From positions 48,543 to 112,542 of the forward strand of contig JAJFGA010000010.1 in the NCBI GenBank assembly GCA_021776375.1: DNA of 64,000 nt, read 5' to 3'. The notes under the pieces are model-generated. The model saw nothing but the letters and a program-made list of their open reading frames with translations. It was not told where the DNA came from and searched no databases. Made by a program: the position numbers and the translations under genes. Positions within the stretch are counted from its first letter, which is position 1. Every line of letters begins with the position of its first letter. The DNA comes from Hyphococcus sp. (GTDB lineage: Bacteria > Pseudomonadota > Alphaproteobacteria > Caulobacterales > Parvularculaceae). This document shows positions 1 through 11,448 of the stretch, piece by piece.

Positions 1-1414
1 GCGTGCGGGCGACGCGCTTTATTCTTGTATAGGCTCTGGCCGAAAGACCGAGCGCTTCTGCGGCGCGCGACAATAGCGCGGCGCCCTGCACATCCGGTTC
101 GGCGGCTTGTGTCAGTGCTGCGTCGCTCAGCGCCGCGTTGGTGGCGCCCGATCGCGATATTTGCGCTTCGCGCGCCGCGGCGACGCGCGCGGCGACCGTT
201 GCCGTGGTCTCGCCGTTTGCCGGTGCAGCGAGATCACCCGGGGTCACCGCTGGCAGCGCGACGGTCAAATCCATCCGGTCAAGCAACGGTCCGGAAATGC
301 GCGATTGATAAACTTCTTCGCAATTTGGGCCGCGCCCGCAGGCGCGTCCGCTCGCCCGGCCATAGCCGCAACGGCACGGGTTCATCGCCGCAATCAACTG
401 GAAGCGCGCCGGATAGCGGACATGGAAATTGGCGCGGGCGATCAAGACGTCGCCGGTCTCCAGCGGCGCGCGCAAACTGTCCAGCACGGGGGCTGAAAAT
501 TCCGGCATTTCGTCGAGAAAAAGGACCCCGTGATGGGCAAGCGAGGCCTCGCCCGGCTTGGCGCGAATGCCGCCGCCAATCATCGCCGCCATCGAAGCGG
601 AATGGTGCGGCGCACGGTAGGGGCGCATTCGGGTCAGCCGCCCGTTTTCCAACAGCCCGGCAAGCGACTGAACCATCGAGACTTCAAGCATTTCCGCCGG
701 GGTTAGGGGTGGCAACAGCCCGGCAAGGCGTGCCGCCAGCATCGATTTACCGGCCCCTGGTGGACCAACCATGAGGAGATTATGACCGCCCGCGGCGGCG
801 ATCTCGAGCGCGCGCTTGGCGGTTTCTTGGCCCCGCACGTCAATAAAGTCGGCGACCGGCGCCGGCGCCTCAAGCGCGCCCGGTTCCGGCTTTGAAAGGA
901 TTTGCGTACCCTTGAAATGATTGACCAGCTGGATCAGTGATTTCGGGGCAATAATATCCGCCTCTCCGCCGGCCCAGGCCGCCTCGGCGCCGCTGGCGGA
1001 TGGGCAGATCAGACCGAGCCCAAGCGCATTTGCCGACACCGCCGCCGGCAGAGCGCCGGCGACCGGCGCAATCGAGCCGTCGAGCCCAAGTTCGCCCATC
1101 ACCGCAAAGCCGTCCGCGGCGTCATGGGGCGCTGCGCCCATCTCAATCAGCACCCCGAGCGCGATGGCGAGGTCATAGTGGCTGCCTTCTTTCGGCAGGT
1201 CGGCGGGCGCCAAATTGACGGTGATCCGTTTCGGCGGCATGCCCAGCCCGACCGCTGACAATGCGGCGCGAACACGCTCTTTCGCCTCCGAAACCGCCTT
1301 GTCCGGTAAACCGACAATGGCGAAGGCGGGCTTGCCGCCGGTGAGCTGCACCTGAACCGTCACCGGAGCCGCCTCGACCCCGTGAAATGCGAAAGTAGTA
1401 ATCTGGGCGACCAT
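1..1414 (-). CDS. comM: YifB/ComM family Mg-chelatase-like AAA+ ATPase (partial, C-terminus off left edge)
   Basis: Reading the minus strand from the ATG at 1414 gives a continuous frame to base 1. The N-terminal part (FAIVGLPDKAVSEAKERVR, then a Lon-S5-like fold) is the typical YifB/ComM start, followed by a Walker A (VGPPGAGKSML, near residue 215), a Walker B (GVLFLDEMPEF) and the family signature NPCRCGYG. ComM of Vibrio and Haemophilus is a hexameric helicase that drives branch migration during natural transformation; YifB homologues are also widespread in non-competent bacteria, so transformation here is only inferred. The last third of the C-terminal domain is missing because of the window edge. 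The frame is divergent from the SLOG gene at 1644, sharing a 229-base intergenic region that contains a putative dispersed repeat. Confidence 0.93.
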   Translation of the reverse strand, partial: MVAQITTFAFHGVEAAPVTVQVQLTGGKPAFAIVGLPDKAVSEAKERVRAALSAVGLGMPPKRITVNLAPADLPKEGSHYDLAIALGVLIEMGAAPHDAADGFAVMGELGLDGSIAPVAGALPAAVSANALGLGLICPSASGAEAAWAGGEADIIAPKSLIQLVNHFKGTQILSKPEPGALEAPAPVADFIDVRGQETAKRALEIAAAGGHNLLMVGPPGAGKSMLAARLAGLLPPLTPAEMLEVSMVQSLAGLLENGRLTRMRPYRAPHHSASMAAMIGGGIRAKPGEASLAHHGVLFLDEMPEFSAPVLDSLRAPLETGDVLIARANFHVRYPARFQLIAAMNPCRCGYGRASGRACGRGPNCEEVYQSRISGPLLDRMDLTVALPAVTPGDLAAPANGETTATVAARVAAAREAQISRSGATNAALSDAALTQAAEPDVQGAALLSRAAEALGLSARAYTRIKRVART

Positions 1415-1559
1415 AGATTTCCCCGATTTGTCGTTACGCCAGTGAACCATATTGCAGGCAAAAAGAGAACATTACAAGAACAGAAACAATTAAGCTGCAA
1501 TCACGGCAGAAATCAGCAGCTATTCACAGCAAATAAGCCAGCCGAGTTGCGGGCCGGGA

Positions 1560-1643
1560 AGTTTTGTCACAAGACACTAAACGGATTCCACTTTTTGCGA
1601 GCATGCTCTAAGCAAAGAATCAGAAACCTAGAGCGCGGACTTC
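1560..1643. repeat. Putative dispersed intergenic repeat, copy A
   Basis: Intergenic stretch containing the perfect 10-base palindrome GAGCATGCTC (1599-1608), followed by AAAGAATC and CTAGAGCG. The order of anchors CGG-TTCC, GA.CA.GC, AAAGAATC, CTAGA resembles the block at 54055-54161. Alphaproteobacterial genomes commonly carry short intergenic elements of this general kind; membership in one family is inferred from these anchors only. Confidence 0.4.
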
Positions 1644-3518
1644 ATGACAATCGCCTTATCCCCGCCCAAGCCGGTTATGACGTTGCGTGTCGGAGTTACC
1701 GGTCACCGCCAGGCTCGTCTGCCGGCCGACCAGTTCGACCGGATTAGCGATCAAATCCAAATGATACTGGATTTGGCGGCGAAGGGGCTGGCGACAGCAT
1801 ATGCGCAGTATACGGATGACTACGCTGACGATGCGCGCCAATTGTTTTTTGTCAGCGCGCTTGCCGATGGCGCCGACACGCTTGCCGCCAAGCGGGCCAT
1901 AGACGCGGGATGGCGCTTATTGGCGCCGCTGCCGTTTTCGAGGGCCAGCTATGCGCGGGATTTCTCGACAGAGGACCGCGAGCAGTTTGAGGCGCTTTTG
2001 AATGAGGCGGACGCTGTCGCCGAGCTTGATGGGTTGCGCATGACGCCGGCGGATGAAGAGCGGGCTTATCTTCAAGCCGGTCTCGTCACGGTCGATCAGT
2101 CTGACATTGTCATCGCCGTCTGGGATGGCAAGGGCGCCCGCGGCGTTGGCGGCACGGCAATGATAAAGGACGAAGCCTTGTCTTTGGGCAAGCCCGTGAT
2201 CTGGGTAAACGCCGCGGCCGACAAACCGCCGGTTTTTTTGGCGGCGGAAAAGATTGAGGGTCCTGCGTCGCCGGAAGCTGTTCATGCAGCTATCGAGGCG
2301 GTGGTCGCGCCTCCGCCAAGCAGCGAAATTGAACACGCCTTTTCCGGCGAGAAAACCCATGCGCTGGCAGCATATCGGACATTCGCGAGTGAGACAGCGC
2401 ATCGCTTCAATTACGGGTCGTTTTTTCAATTCTGGGAAAAACTATTCGCCGGCAAATGGCCATTTAGCGTCAGGCTTACCTGCCCAACGCCGACCGAAGA
2501 GATTTTTGACGCGAGCCAATCGACACTGGCGCAAAAACTACAATCGTCAAACCATGATCAGCACATTTTTAACAAGCTGATCATCCCGCGCTTTGCCTGG
2601 GCCGACCATCTCGCCGTTCATTACGGCAACCTCTATCGTTCTTCCTATTTCTTCAATTACCTGTTCGCGGCGGTCGCGGTTTTTCTGGCTTTGTTTGATC
2701 TGGTCGCAGGCGGTCTCGGCTTTGGCAGCAAGACGCTTTGGATCGGCAGCGAGGTGGCGATCATTGTTATGATCCTGATCGTCACCACCGCTGGCAAGCG
2801 TGGCCGCTGGCATGAAAAATGGATCGATTACCGTCAGCTTGCGGAGGAACTTCGCCAATACCGGCTTTATTACCTGACGCTCGGCCGTGACGCCGGCAGC
2901 GACCTTTCTAAAGGCGAGGGAGGCGAGGCCGCCAGTTGGGTTGATTGGTATTTCGCTGCAACTTGCCGTGAGGCGGGGATGACCTCAGGCGTGTTCGACG
3001 CGGCCTCCATCCGCCGCACCGCCGACACCGTTTTGAAAGAGGAAATCACACCGCAAATCGCCTATCACGAGAAAAAAGCCGGCACGCTCCATATACTGGA
3101 ACACCGTCTGCACCATCTTGGTGAATATGCTTTTGGCGCAACGCTGCTGGTTTGCCTGTTTTATCTCGGTCTCGTTGTCCTCGCCGGCAAGGAGCCGGGC
3201 CTGGCGACTTGGGCCTACGAAACCAAGAACGGCGCTAAAGGGGTAGTGACAATGATGACCGGGTTCTTGCCCGCGCTCGGGGCGGCGTTTTTTGGTGTCC
3301 GGGTGCAGGGCGAATTCGGCTCAACAGCGGAGCGCTCTCACGCCACCGCCGCGCAACTCAAGACCCTTGCGGAAAAGTTTGAGGCGCTCAGCGCAGCGCA
3401 AACGCCGCGCCTGGAAGTCTTGCGCTTGCGGGTTGAAGAAACCGCGCGCGCCATGCTTATGGAAAACATGGACTGGCGCATGCTCTATATCTCCAAGCCG
3501 TTGAATCTGCCCGGATAG
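1644..3518 (+). CDS. SLOG-fold nucleotide-sensor-like protein fused to membrane segments (SLATT-like)
   Basis: 624-residue protein not recognised as a named gene. Residues 14-200 look like a SLOG (DprA/LOG-type Rossmann) domain: VGVTGHR (16-22), ADGAD (74-78), and DIVIAVWDG (154-162) followed by a GGTA segment and a strand ending PVIWVN. The C-terminal half has two close membrane helices (about 336-356 and 366-384), then YRQLAEELR (396-404), and two more helices (about 494-514 and 533-551). A helix pair followed by an Arg/Glu-rich helical stretch is what SLATT-type (SMODS/SLOG-associated 2TM) effectors look like. In published families SLOG domains bind nucleotides or nucleotide derivatives and SLATT parts are proposed pore formers. 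A second start at residue 12 is possible. It precedes the TIR/FGE gene by 167 bases on the same strand, so co-transcription is plausible. Function is inferred. Confidence 0.72.
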   Translation: MTIALSPPKPVMTLRVGVTGHRQARLPADQFDRISDQIQMILDLAAKGLATAYAQYTDDYADDARQLFFVSALADGADTLAAKRAIDAGWRLLAPLPFSRASYARDFSTEDREQFEALLNEADAVAELDGLRMTPADEERAYLQAGLVTVDQSDIVIAVWDGKGARGVGGTAMIKDEALSLGKPVIWVNAAADKPPVFLAAEKIEGPASPEAVHAAIEAVVAPPPSSEIEHAFSGEKTHALAAYRTFASETAHRFNYGSFFQFWEKLFAGKWPFSVRLTCPTPTEEIFDASQSTLAQKLQSSNHDQHIFNKLIIPRFAWADHLAVHYGNLYRSSYFFNYLFAAVAVFLALFDLVAGGLGFGSKTLWIGSEVAIIVMILIVTTAGKRGRWHEKWIDYRQLAEELRQYRLYYLTLGRDAGSDLSKGEGGEAASWVDWYFAATCREAGMTSGVFDAASIRRTADTVLKEEITPQIAYHEKKAGTLHILEHRLHHLGEYAFGATLLVCLFYLGLVVLAGKEPGLATWAYETKNGAKGVVTMMTGFLPALGAAFFGVRVQGEFGSTAERSHATAAQLKTLAEKFEALSAAQTPRLEVLRLRVEETARAMLMENMDWRMLYISKPLNLPG

Positions 3519-3585
3519 TTTCACCCACCTAGAATTTCGGGCGCCGAAATGCCTAAACCCTAGGTTTTTATTGCCAAACTGTAAG

Positions 3586-3612
3586 CCGCAAGGATGCGCC
3601 GGATGCTTGCGG
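3586..3612. other. Intergenic hairpin between the SLOG and TIR genes
   Basis: Perfect 7-base arms CCGCAAG (3586-3592) and CTTGCGG (3606-3612) around a 13-base loop. No T-run follows, so it is not a clear terminator. Confidence 0.35.
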
Positions 3613-3685
3613 CGCGCAGCAAAAATGCGCCATTTTGCAGTCCGCGCCAGCGGAATAGGGACGCTAGCGTCATGAGAGCAATCCG

Positions 3686-5719
3686 ATGTCTGTAATTTCC
3701 GTTCTACATGCGCCCCTCGATAAAGCCCTCGGCCAGAAAATTGCCGACGCGCTTTCGCGTTATGGCCATGCGCCGCGCCGCATCAGCGGTGATCCGTATA
3801 CGGGCGACCTGGCGCTTGCAGACAATGCGGCGATTGTCATCTGGTCGGCGGCGGCGTTAAAGCTTGTCCGGCTTCATGAACAAGCGCGTGATGCGCTCCG
3901 CCGCGGTGCGCTGATTCCTGTAGTGGTTGGGGGAGCGTCAGCGCCGCGGGGGATCGACGCGCCGGAGCCGGTGGATCTGTCGGGCTGGTCCGGCGACGAC
4001 AATGACCCGCGCTGGCGGTTTGTTCTTGATGAGATCAAAATTGCCGCCCAGCGCCAACAGCTCGGCGATTCAAACGTCTGGGCTGCGTCCCATGCGGGCC
4101 CCGATGTTGTGGATGAGCCCCATCCGGAAGACCCTTCATGGGAAAACCCACCCCTGGGTGAGGTCGCGTTGGACGATGAGGGGCTGGATATTCCGGCCCT
4201 CGACCAGCGCGCTGAAATTATTGAAGCGCGTGAAGATTTCATGCCCCCGCCGGCTCGCCCGGCGCCGGGAAGTTTTGGCAGAAAATTTAATCCCATGGCG
4301 GTTGCTCTGACCGGCGGGCTTGTGATTGGCGCTGTGGCAGGCGCGGCGATCTTGCTGGCGCCGAGTTTTCTGGCGACGCCAGGGGGCGCTCAGGCCGATG
4401 CGGTTAAGACCGCAGCGCCGCCGGAATTGGGCGCATTGGCTTTTGTTCAGCCTTCAGATGATTTTAATGTCGCCGATAGCGAAACAACGGGCGCAAACGT
4501 TAATGTTGCTGCAGTGCTTAATCTTGATGCTGAGGAAATGCGACTAACGCCGCCTGCCTTGCGGGAGGCTGACGAGTTGGCGAGTGTTGCGCCAGAGCCT
4601 GATGTTGCAGCAGAAGACGCACAAATACTGGAGCTGGCGTCTGCGCTTGGCCTGAGCGAATACGGCGAGGAAATGTCGACGACGGAAGAGGCCGCGTTGC
4701 CGGATGAGATTTCTCCGGAGGATGCAGCCTTAGAGGCGGCGGCCCAAGAAGAGGCGGCAAAGATAAAGCTGTTTGCAGCCATCGCCCGCGGCAAGCAGGA
4801 ATTGGCGTCTAACGGCGCCGATGCTGAGGCCCTGCCGGAAGAAGCTGCGCCTGACCTCGTCGCGCCAGAGGAGACGGCGTCAAACGAGGCTGGGCTCGAT
4901 ATCGTTGCGCCGGATGCGGCGCCGGCTACAAACCAGGCTCCGCCCATTCAAACTTTAACGCCGCCGGCTGCCGGCAACGGCTTTAAAGAATGCGCCGATT
5001 GCCCGGAAATGGTGCGGCTTGAGGGCGGCGCTTTTCGCATGGGTGCGCCAGGCTCGGAGCCTGCGCGCCACATTTCCGAAGGCCCGGTGACGCCGGTGTC
5101 GATTTCCAAACCCTTCGCTATCGCTGCGACCGAGGTCACCTTCGCACAATGGGATGCTTGCATTGCCGATGGCGGATGCCGTTATCTGCCGCCGGACCAG
5201 GGCTGGGGCCGCGCTGACCGGCCAGCGGTCAATGTTTCGTTTGATGACGCCAAGGCCTATGCCGACTGGCTGTCGAAAAAAACCGGCGAGACTTACCGGC
5301 TGCCAAGCGAGGCGGAGTGGGAATATGCAGCGCGGGCGGGAAGCAGAGGTCCGTTCGCCATCGGCGCGAGCCTGTCGTCAGCAACCGCGAACTACAATGC
5401 GTTTTATGCTTATGGCGGGACTAAGGGTGAATACCGCAAGCGGACGACGGCGGTAGCGAGCTTTGCGCCAAATAATTTTGGCCTTTTTGATATGCACGGT
5501 AATGTCTGGGAGTGGACCGCAGATTGCTGGGGTGACAGCCATGAGGCTGCGCCGCAGGACGGTTCTGCGGCTGTTAGTGGTGATTGCACCCGCCGGGTCC
5601 TGAAGGGCGGGGCCTGGAACACCGGCGGCTGGCGCCTGCGCTCAGCCCATCGCATCGGTAAAACGCGCACTGCGCGCGAATATGACAACGGCTTTCGCGT
5701 GGTGCGCGATTTGAACTAG
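3686..5719 (+). CDS. TIR domain - membrane helix - formylglycine-generating-enzyme-like domain protein
   Basis: 677 residues. Residues 1-118 resemble bacterial TIR domains (SVISVLHAPLD start, AAIVIWSAAAL, a possible catalytic Glu65 in LHEQARDAL, then LIPVVVGG and VDLSGWSGDDNDPRW). An acidic linker leads to one membrane helix (about 204-230) and a long Ala/Glu-rich, probably disordered stretch (about 235-425). The C-terminus (about 432-677) is an FGE/SUMF1-type fold: EMVRLEGGAFRMG, VSFDDAKAYADWLS, YRLPSEAEWEYAARAG, NNFGLFDMHGNVWEWTAD, GFRVVRD. The region after VLKGGAWN where active FGEs carry the copper-binding cysteine pair reads TGGWRLRSAHR and has no cysteine, so oxidation of sulfatase cysteine is unlikely and a binding or sensing role is more likely. 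TIR domains can be NADases or scaffolds; which applies is not shown by sequence. Pairing with the SLOG gene suggests a signalling or conflict module. Confidence 0.8.
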   Translation: MSVISVLHAPLDKALGQKIADALSRYGHAPRRISGDPYTGDLALADNAAIVIWSAAALKLVRLHEQARDALRRGALIPVVVGGASAPRGIDAPEPVDLSGWSGDDNDPRWRFVLDEIKIAAQRQQLGDSNVWAASHAGPDVVDEPHPEDPSWENPPLGEVALDDEGLDIPALDQRAEIIEAREDFMPPPARPAPGSFGRKFNPMAVALTGGLVIGAVAGAAILLAPSFLATPGGAQADAVKTAAPPELGALAFVQPSDDFNVADSETTGANVNVAAVLNLDAEEMRLTPPALREADELASVAPEPDVAAEDAQILELASALGLSEYGEEMSTTEEAALPDEISPEDAALEAAAQEEAAKIKLFAAIARGKQELASNGADAEALPEEAAPDLVAPEETASNEAGLDIVAPDAAPATNQAPPIQTLTPPAAGNGFKECADCPEMVRLEGGAFRMGAPGSEPARHISEGPVTPVSISKPFAIAATEVTFAQWDACIADGGCRYLPPDQGWGRADRPAVNVSFDDAKAYADWLSKKTGETYRLPSEAEWEYAARAGSRGPFAIGASLSSATANYNAFYAYGGTKGEYRKRTTAVASFAPNNFGLFDMHGNVWEWTADCWGDSHEAAPQDGSAAVSGDCTRRVLKGGAWNTGGWRLRSAHRIGKTRTAREYDNGFRVVRDLN

Positions 5720-5723
5720 AATT

Positions 5724-5741
5724 GGACCCAATAGCGGGTCC
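5724..5741 (+). terminator. Short hairpin after the TIR/FGE gene
   Basis: GGACCC and GGGTCC arms with a 6-base loop begin 4 bases after the stop codon. No T-tract follows, so termination is weakly supported. Confidence 0.35.
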
Positions 5742-6008
5742 CAGGCGCGCTAAATGTTACCAGTGTTTTAACGGCTGCATTTTTTTATGCCCGCGGGGCC
5801 CGGCGCCGGTTGCAGCCTTCATTTCTCCTGCTTATATCCCGCTCGAACGTGTGGGTCGCCGGAAATGGCGGATCGCGCACAATCTGATGATGATCAAAGG
5901 GGCGCGCTTTATTCCGGCGCTTTTCAGGCAAGGGCCGGGGATTTCCCGGCTGACGCCGATTGAAGGCTGGAATTTAAAAACGGCGGCTCGCTTAAGGGAG
6001 AAGATAAA

Positions 6009-7958
<1,950 letters not shown>

Positions 7959-7983
7959 ACTGGAACGGCCCGTCCCCGCTCAC

Positions 7984-8000
7984 CCCCGCAAAAAGCGGGG
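7984..8000 (+). other. Hairpin in the dnaK-dnaJ intergenic region
   Basis: CCCCGC and GCGGGG flank a 5-base A loop, 26 bases after the dnaK stop. There is no T-run; it could be a processing or attenuation site separating dnaK from dnaJ levels, which is inference. Confidence 0.4.
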
Positions 8001-8091
8001 CCCGGTGAAGGTTTGGGCTCGCGTATATTGCGTGATGGGGCGGTTTTGAGGGGCGCAACGGAATTAGAACCCTGAAAGGGGCCGCGCGATT

Positions 8092-9252
8092 ATGGCGCAA
8101 CAGTGTTTTTACGAAGTTCTGGGTGTTGAGCGCGGCGCGGACGGCTCGGCGATTAAGTCTGCCTTCCGTAAGCGTGCGATGAAATACCATCCGGACCGCA
8201 ATGCGGACAATCCGGACGCAGAACAAAAATTCAAAGAGCTTGGCGAGGCCTACGAAATCCTATCCGACGGCCAAAAACGCGCCGCCTATGACCGCTTTGG
8301 CCATGCCGCATTTGAAAATGGCGGCGGCCGGGCGAGTAATGGATTTGGCGGCGGCATGGGCGCGGGCGGCGCAGCGGCCGGTTTCTCAGATATTTTCGAT
8401 GACATATTTTCCGAATTTATGGGCGGTCAGCGCGGCGGGCGACAGGCCGGCCCCGGCCGCGGCGCGGACCTTAAATACAATCTCGAAATCAGCCTTGAAG
8501 ACGCCTTTGGCGGCAAAAAAGCCGAAATCAGCGTGCCAGGCTCGGTCTCTTGCGAGACCTGCGAAGGTTCAGGCGCGGCGCCCGGCTCCGGGCCGGTGGC
8601 CTGCACTACCTGCAAGGGCGCAGGCCGGGTCCGCATCCAGCAGGGCTTTTTCACGATTGAACGCACCTGTCCGCACTGCAACGGTGAAGGTCGAATGATT
8701 TCTGATCCGTGCACAGACTGTTCCGGGCAGGGCCGCGTGCGCCGCCAGCGCGACCTCTCGGTCGATATCCCGGCCGGGATAGAAGATGGCACCCGCATAA
8801 GGCTTTCCGGCGAGGGCGAGGCCGGCCCGCGCGGCGGACCGGAGGGGGATTTATATATCTTCGTTGGCGTCAAAGAGCACGACTTGTTCGAGCGCGACGG
8901 CCCCGACCTTTATTGTGCATTCCCGATCCCGATGACCACCGCCGCGCTTGGGGGTGAGTTTGAAACCCCGACGATTGATGGTGGCCGCGTCAGCATTTCC
9001 GTGCCCGAGGGCGCCCAGACCGGCAAGCGTTTCCGCGTGCGCGGACGCGGCATGACGCAACTCAATTCAAAAGGTCGCGGAGACTTTTACGTAGAAGTCC
9101 AGGTCGAAACCCCAACCGGCCTTAACGCGGAACAAAAAGAATTGCTCAAGCAATTCTGTGAAGCCGGCGGCGGTGAAGACTGCTGCCCGCAATCGCGCGG
9201 CTTTTTCGACCGGGCTAAGAATTTCTGGGAAGACGTAACCGACGGGCGGTAG
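8092..9252 (+). CDS. dnaJ: Co-chaperone DnaJ (Hsp40)
   Basis: 386 residues with the standard type I architecture: J domain with the HPD triad at residues 33-35, Gly/Phe-rich linker (about 75-125), four zinc-binding CxxCxGxG repeats ([32 protein letters not shown], about residues 153-215), and two beta-barrel substrate-binding domains. The J domain stimulates the DnaK ATPase and delivers unfolded clients. It lies 133 bases behind dnaK on the same strand, the usual dnaKJ arrangement. Confidence 0.98.
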   Translation: MAQQCFYEVLGVERGADGSAIKSAFRKRAMKYHPDRNADNPDAEQKFKELGEAYEILSDGQKRAAYDRFGHAAFENGGGRASNGFGGGMGAGGAAAGFSDIFDDIFSEFMGGQRGGRQAGPGRGADLKYNLEISLEDAFGGKKAEISVPGSVSCETCEGSGAAPGSGPVACTTCKGAGRVRIQQGFFTIERTCPHCNGEGRMISDPCTDCSGQGRVRRQRDLSVDIPAGIEDGTRIRLSGEGEAGPRGGPEGDLYIFVGVKEHDLFERDGPDLYCAFPIPMTTAALGGEFETPTIDGGRVSISVPEGAQTGKRFRVRGRGMTQLNSKGRGDFYVEVQVETPTGLNAEQKELLKQFCEAGGGEDCCPQSRGFFDRAKNFWEDVTDGR

Positions 9253-9269
9253 GGCATGCGGTTGACTCC

Positions 9270-10049
9270 ATGACAGACCTTCGCCTCACATCTAGCAACT
9301 CTGTCCACGGCGTCCGGCTCCATGAATACAGGATCAACGGCTCTTTTCGTATCCCGCCCCATATCCACGACAATTTGAAACTCGGATTTCTCATGCGCGG
9401 CGCCTATGCGGGCGACGGTGATGAGGGCCTTGAAATGGCCGGCCCGGCGCTTGTCTATTACCCATCCCTCACGCGCGCCGGCGCCGCTTTTCATAACACA
9501 GCGCAGCACTTTCTTTGGGCCGACATAGACGCCGGCTGGCTTGCGCGGATGGAGTTATGTGCACGCCTCCCCGTCAAACCTGGCGTTGTCGCGAATGCGC
9601 ATATTTTAAAATTGGCGGCGGGGCTGAATGCATCGGCGCTCGGCGCTGGCGATGCAAACCCGATGGAGCTGGAAAGCGCCGTTTACGAACTCCTCTCTGC
9701 ACTGACTGATGGCGCCGAAGATGTTAACGCCCGGCCACACTGGTGGCGCGACGCGCTCAACATCTTGCACGAGAATGAGAACGCCATAGGTCTCGTGCAA
9801 ACCGCTGAAGCCTTACAGCTTCACCCCTCCCACCTGGCGCGCGCGTTCAAAGCACATGCTGGCTGCGCCATCGGTGAATATAGCCGCCGGGTGCGGCTTT
9901 CCCGGGCCGCCCACGATCTTGTTCACACAAATAAAACGGTCTCCGACATCGCAGCCGAGCGCGGTTTTTTTGACCAAAGCCACTTCAACCGTCATTTCAA
10001 GCGCGGCTTCGGGTACGCCCCGTCGCAATACCGTATCCTCCGGTCGTAA
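9270..10049 (+). CDS. AraC/XylS family transcriptional regulator
   Basis: 259 residues. The N-terminal half is a cupin-like effector domain (IPPHIHDNLKLGFLMRG), the C-terminal ~100 residues the double helix-turn-helix of AraC regulators (LHPSHLARAFKAHAGCAIGEYSRRVRL and VSDIAAERGFFDQSHFNRHFKRGFGYAPSQYR). It starts 17 bases after the dnaJ stop, so it may be read from dnaJ transcripts. The ligand is unknown. The DUF4199 membrane gene follows at 86 bases; a decayed copy of this AraC 3' end plus the start of the DUF4199 gene lies at about 15085-15245, showing the two genes have been adjacent for some time. Confidence 0.9.
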   Translation: MTDLRLTSSNSVHGVRLHEYRINGSFRIPPHIHDNLKLGFLMRGAYAGDGDEGLEMAGPALVYYPSLTRAGAAFHNTAQHFLWADIDAGWLARMELCARLPVKPGVVANAHILKLAAGLNASALGAGDANPMELESAVYELLSALTDGAEDVNARPHWWRDALNILHENENAIGLVQTAEALQLHPSHLARAFKAHAGCAIGEYSRRVRLSRAAHDLVHTNKTVSDIAAERGFFDQSHFNRHFKRGFGYAPSQYRILRS

Positions 10050-10135
10050 ACGCAAATTCCGTACAAGTCCTGCGCATCTCTCGACGCCATTGTTGTGCGC
10101 GTCAGTGCGGCTGGCGCGTAGCAATGGAGATAAGC

Positions 10136-10642
10136 ATGGGTGAAGTAATTGGCAGCGCGAGCAAAGCCGGGCTATGGGGCGGCGTAATAGTGGCGGGGGC
10201 GATGGTCGTTTATGCAATTGTTTTGAAAATCATCGGCCAGCAAACGGGGCCATCGACAATCGGCTATTATATTGTCTTTCCTGTGGTCCTGTTCGCTGCC
10301 ATTTTTGTTGCGCGCAACGCCCTTGAAAGCCGGTTATTGACCATGGCGCTGATCTGGACCAGCGTCACGGCCGCCGTCAGCGGTGCGGCGCTCTACAATG
10401 TCTGGGTTGTCTTTAATTCACGCTTTTTGATCGGCGGGCCGATCCCGCAGCTCGTTGAGACCTATGAGGCGTACCGTGAGCGCGCCGCCGCAGGAGACGA
10501 TGTTGCGCAAGAACTTGCTGCGATAGAGGGGTTTATGGCTTCACCCGAACTCTTTGCGCTCAATGTATTTATTCGCCTGGCCATTTTGTTCGTTCCGGTC
10601 TCGGTGGCGTTCGCGCTTATCGTGCGCTTCGTGTTTAAATGA
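10136..10642 (+). CDS. DUF4199-like four-helix membrane protein
   Basis: About 168 residues. Four predicted membrane helices (GLWGGVIVAGAMVVYAIVL; IGYYIVFPVVLFAAIFVA; LLTMALIWTSVTAAVSGAAL; LFALNVFIRLAILFVPVSVA) with a short charged region before the last one match the DUF4199 layout. The start is placed at the second ATG because GGAG lies 5 bases upstream of it; the first ATG (10124) would add four residues and overlap the ribosome site. Function is unknown. The N-terminal GEVIGSASKAGLWGG is mirrored by a relic at 15200. Confidence 0.75.
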   Translation: MGEVIGSASKAGLWGGVIVAGAMVVYAIVLKIIGQQTGPSTIGYYIVFPVVLFAAIFVARNALESRLLTMALIWTSVTAAVSGAALYNVWVVFNSRFLIGGPIPQLVETYEAYRERAAAGDDVAQELAAIEGFMASPELFALNVFIRLAILFVPVSVAFALIVRFVFK

Positions 10643-10774
10643 AGCGTCTGAAACATCAGCCAGCGGGGCGGTAAGTTAGTACAGCCGCCATCAACAAAAC
10701 GTGTTGTCGGGCGCAATTGCATACGGGGTAGACCGCCCTAAATCTTGCACGGATAACTGCAAGGAAGCCCAAAA

Positions 10775-11251
10775 ATGACCACCGAACCCCGCCCGCCTTT
10801 ACCGCCCTTCACGCTGGAAACGGCGATCCAGAAAACGCGCCTCGCCGAAGACGCCTGGAACAGCCGCGACGCGAAGCGTGTTTCCCTCGCCTATACGCCG
10901 AACAGCCGTTGGCGCAACCGCTCAAGCTTCGTCACTGGGCGCGAGGAGATCGTGGAGTTCCTCACCGGTAAATGGGAGCGTGAACAGGATTACCGCCTGA
11001 TCAAGGAGCTTTGGGCGTATACGGACAACCGCCTTTCCGTGCGCTTTCAGTATGAGTATCACGACGCGGACAGGAACTGGTTCCGCGCCCATGGCAATGA
11101 GCAGTGGGAGTTTGACGAGAGCGGCCTGATGCGAAGGCGCGAAGCGTCGATCAACGACGTGCCGATCACCGAGGCTGACCGCAAATTCTATTGGCCGGCG
11201 CCGGCGCCGCGTCCGGCGGACTACCCCGGCCTAACTGAACTTGGGCTCTAA
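10775..11251 (+). CDS. NTF2-like DUF1348 family protein
   Basis: 158 residues. The sequence is a typical DUF1348/nuclear-transport-factor-2-like fold: an N-terminal helix ([20 protein letters not shown]), [20 protein letters not shown], a [16 protein letters not shown] segment, and strands [25 protein letters not shown]. The conserved DRKFYWPAP tail is a family hallmark. Members are small cytosolic proteins without assigned function; a small-ligand binding or enzymatic pocket is inferred from the fold. It stands alone between flanking gaps of 132 and 197 bases. Confidence 0.9.
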   Translation: MTTEPRPPLPPFTLETAIQKTRLAEDAWNSRDAKRVSLAYTPNSRWRNRSSFVTGREEIVEFLTGKWEREQDYRLIKELWAYTDNRLSVRFQYEYHDADRNWFRAHGNEQWEFDESGLMRRREASINDVPITEADRKFYWPAPAPRPADYPGLTELGL

Positions 11252-11448
11252 CCGTCGTCGATCGCGCCTGAGGACGGTCATCGGTGACGGCGCTTAAGGC
11301 GCCACGCCCTGCCGCAACATCCATCCACTCTGCCGCTTAGGCGATTGACCGCCAATCGACATGGGGGCCAGTCTGCGCGCCATTATCCGTCCGCTAAAGT
11401 TGCGTAAGACAATCCGCTGGGCGGCATCACTAAGAAAAGGGAATGAAC

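Noticed and set aside
25..774. Arg-rich open frame on the plus strand
   Set aside because: It is the antisense shadow of the YifB/ComM coding sequence; composition is Arg/Pro/Ala-rich with no recognisable fold.
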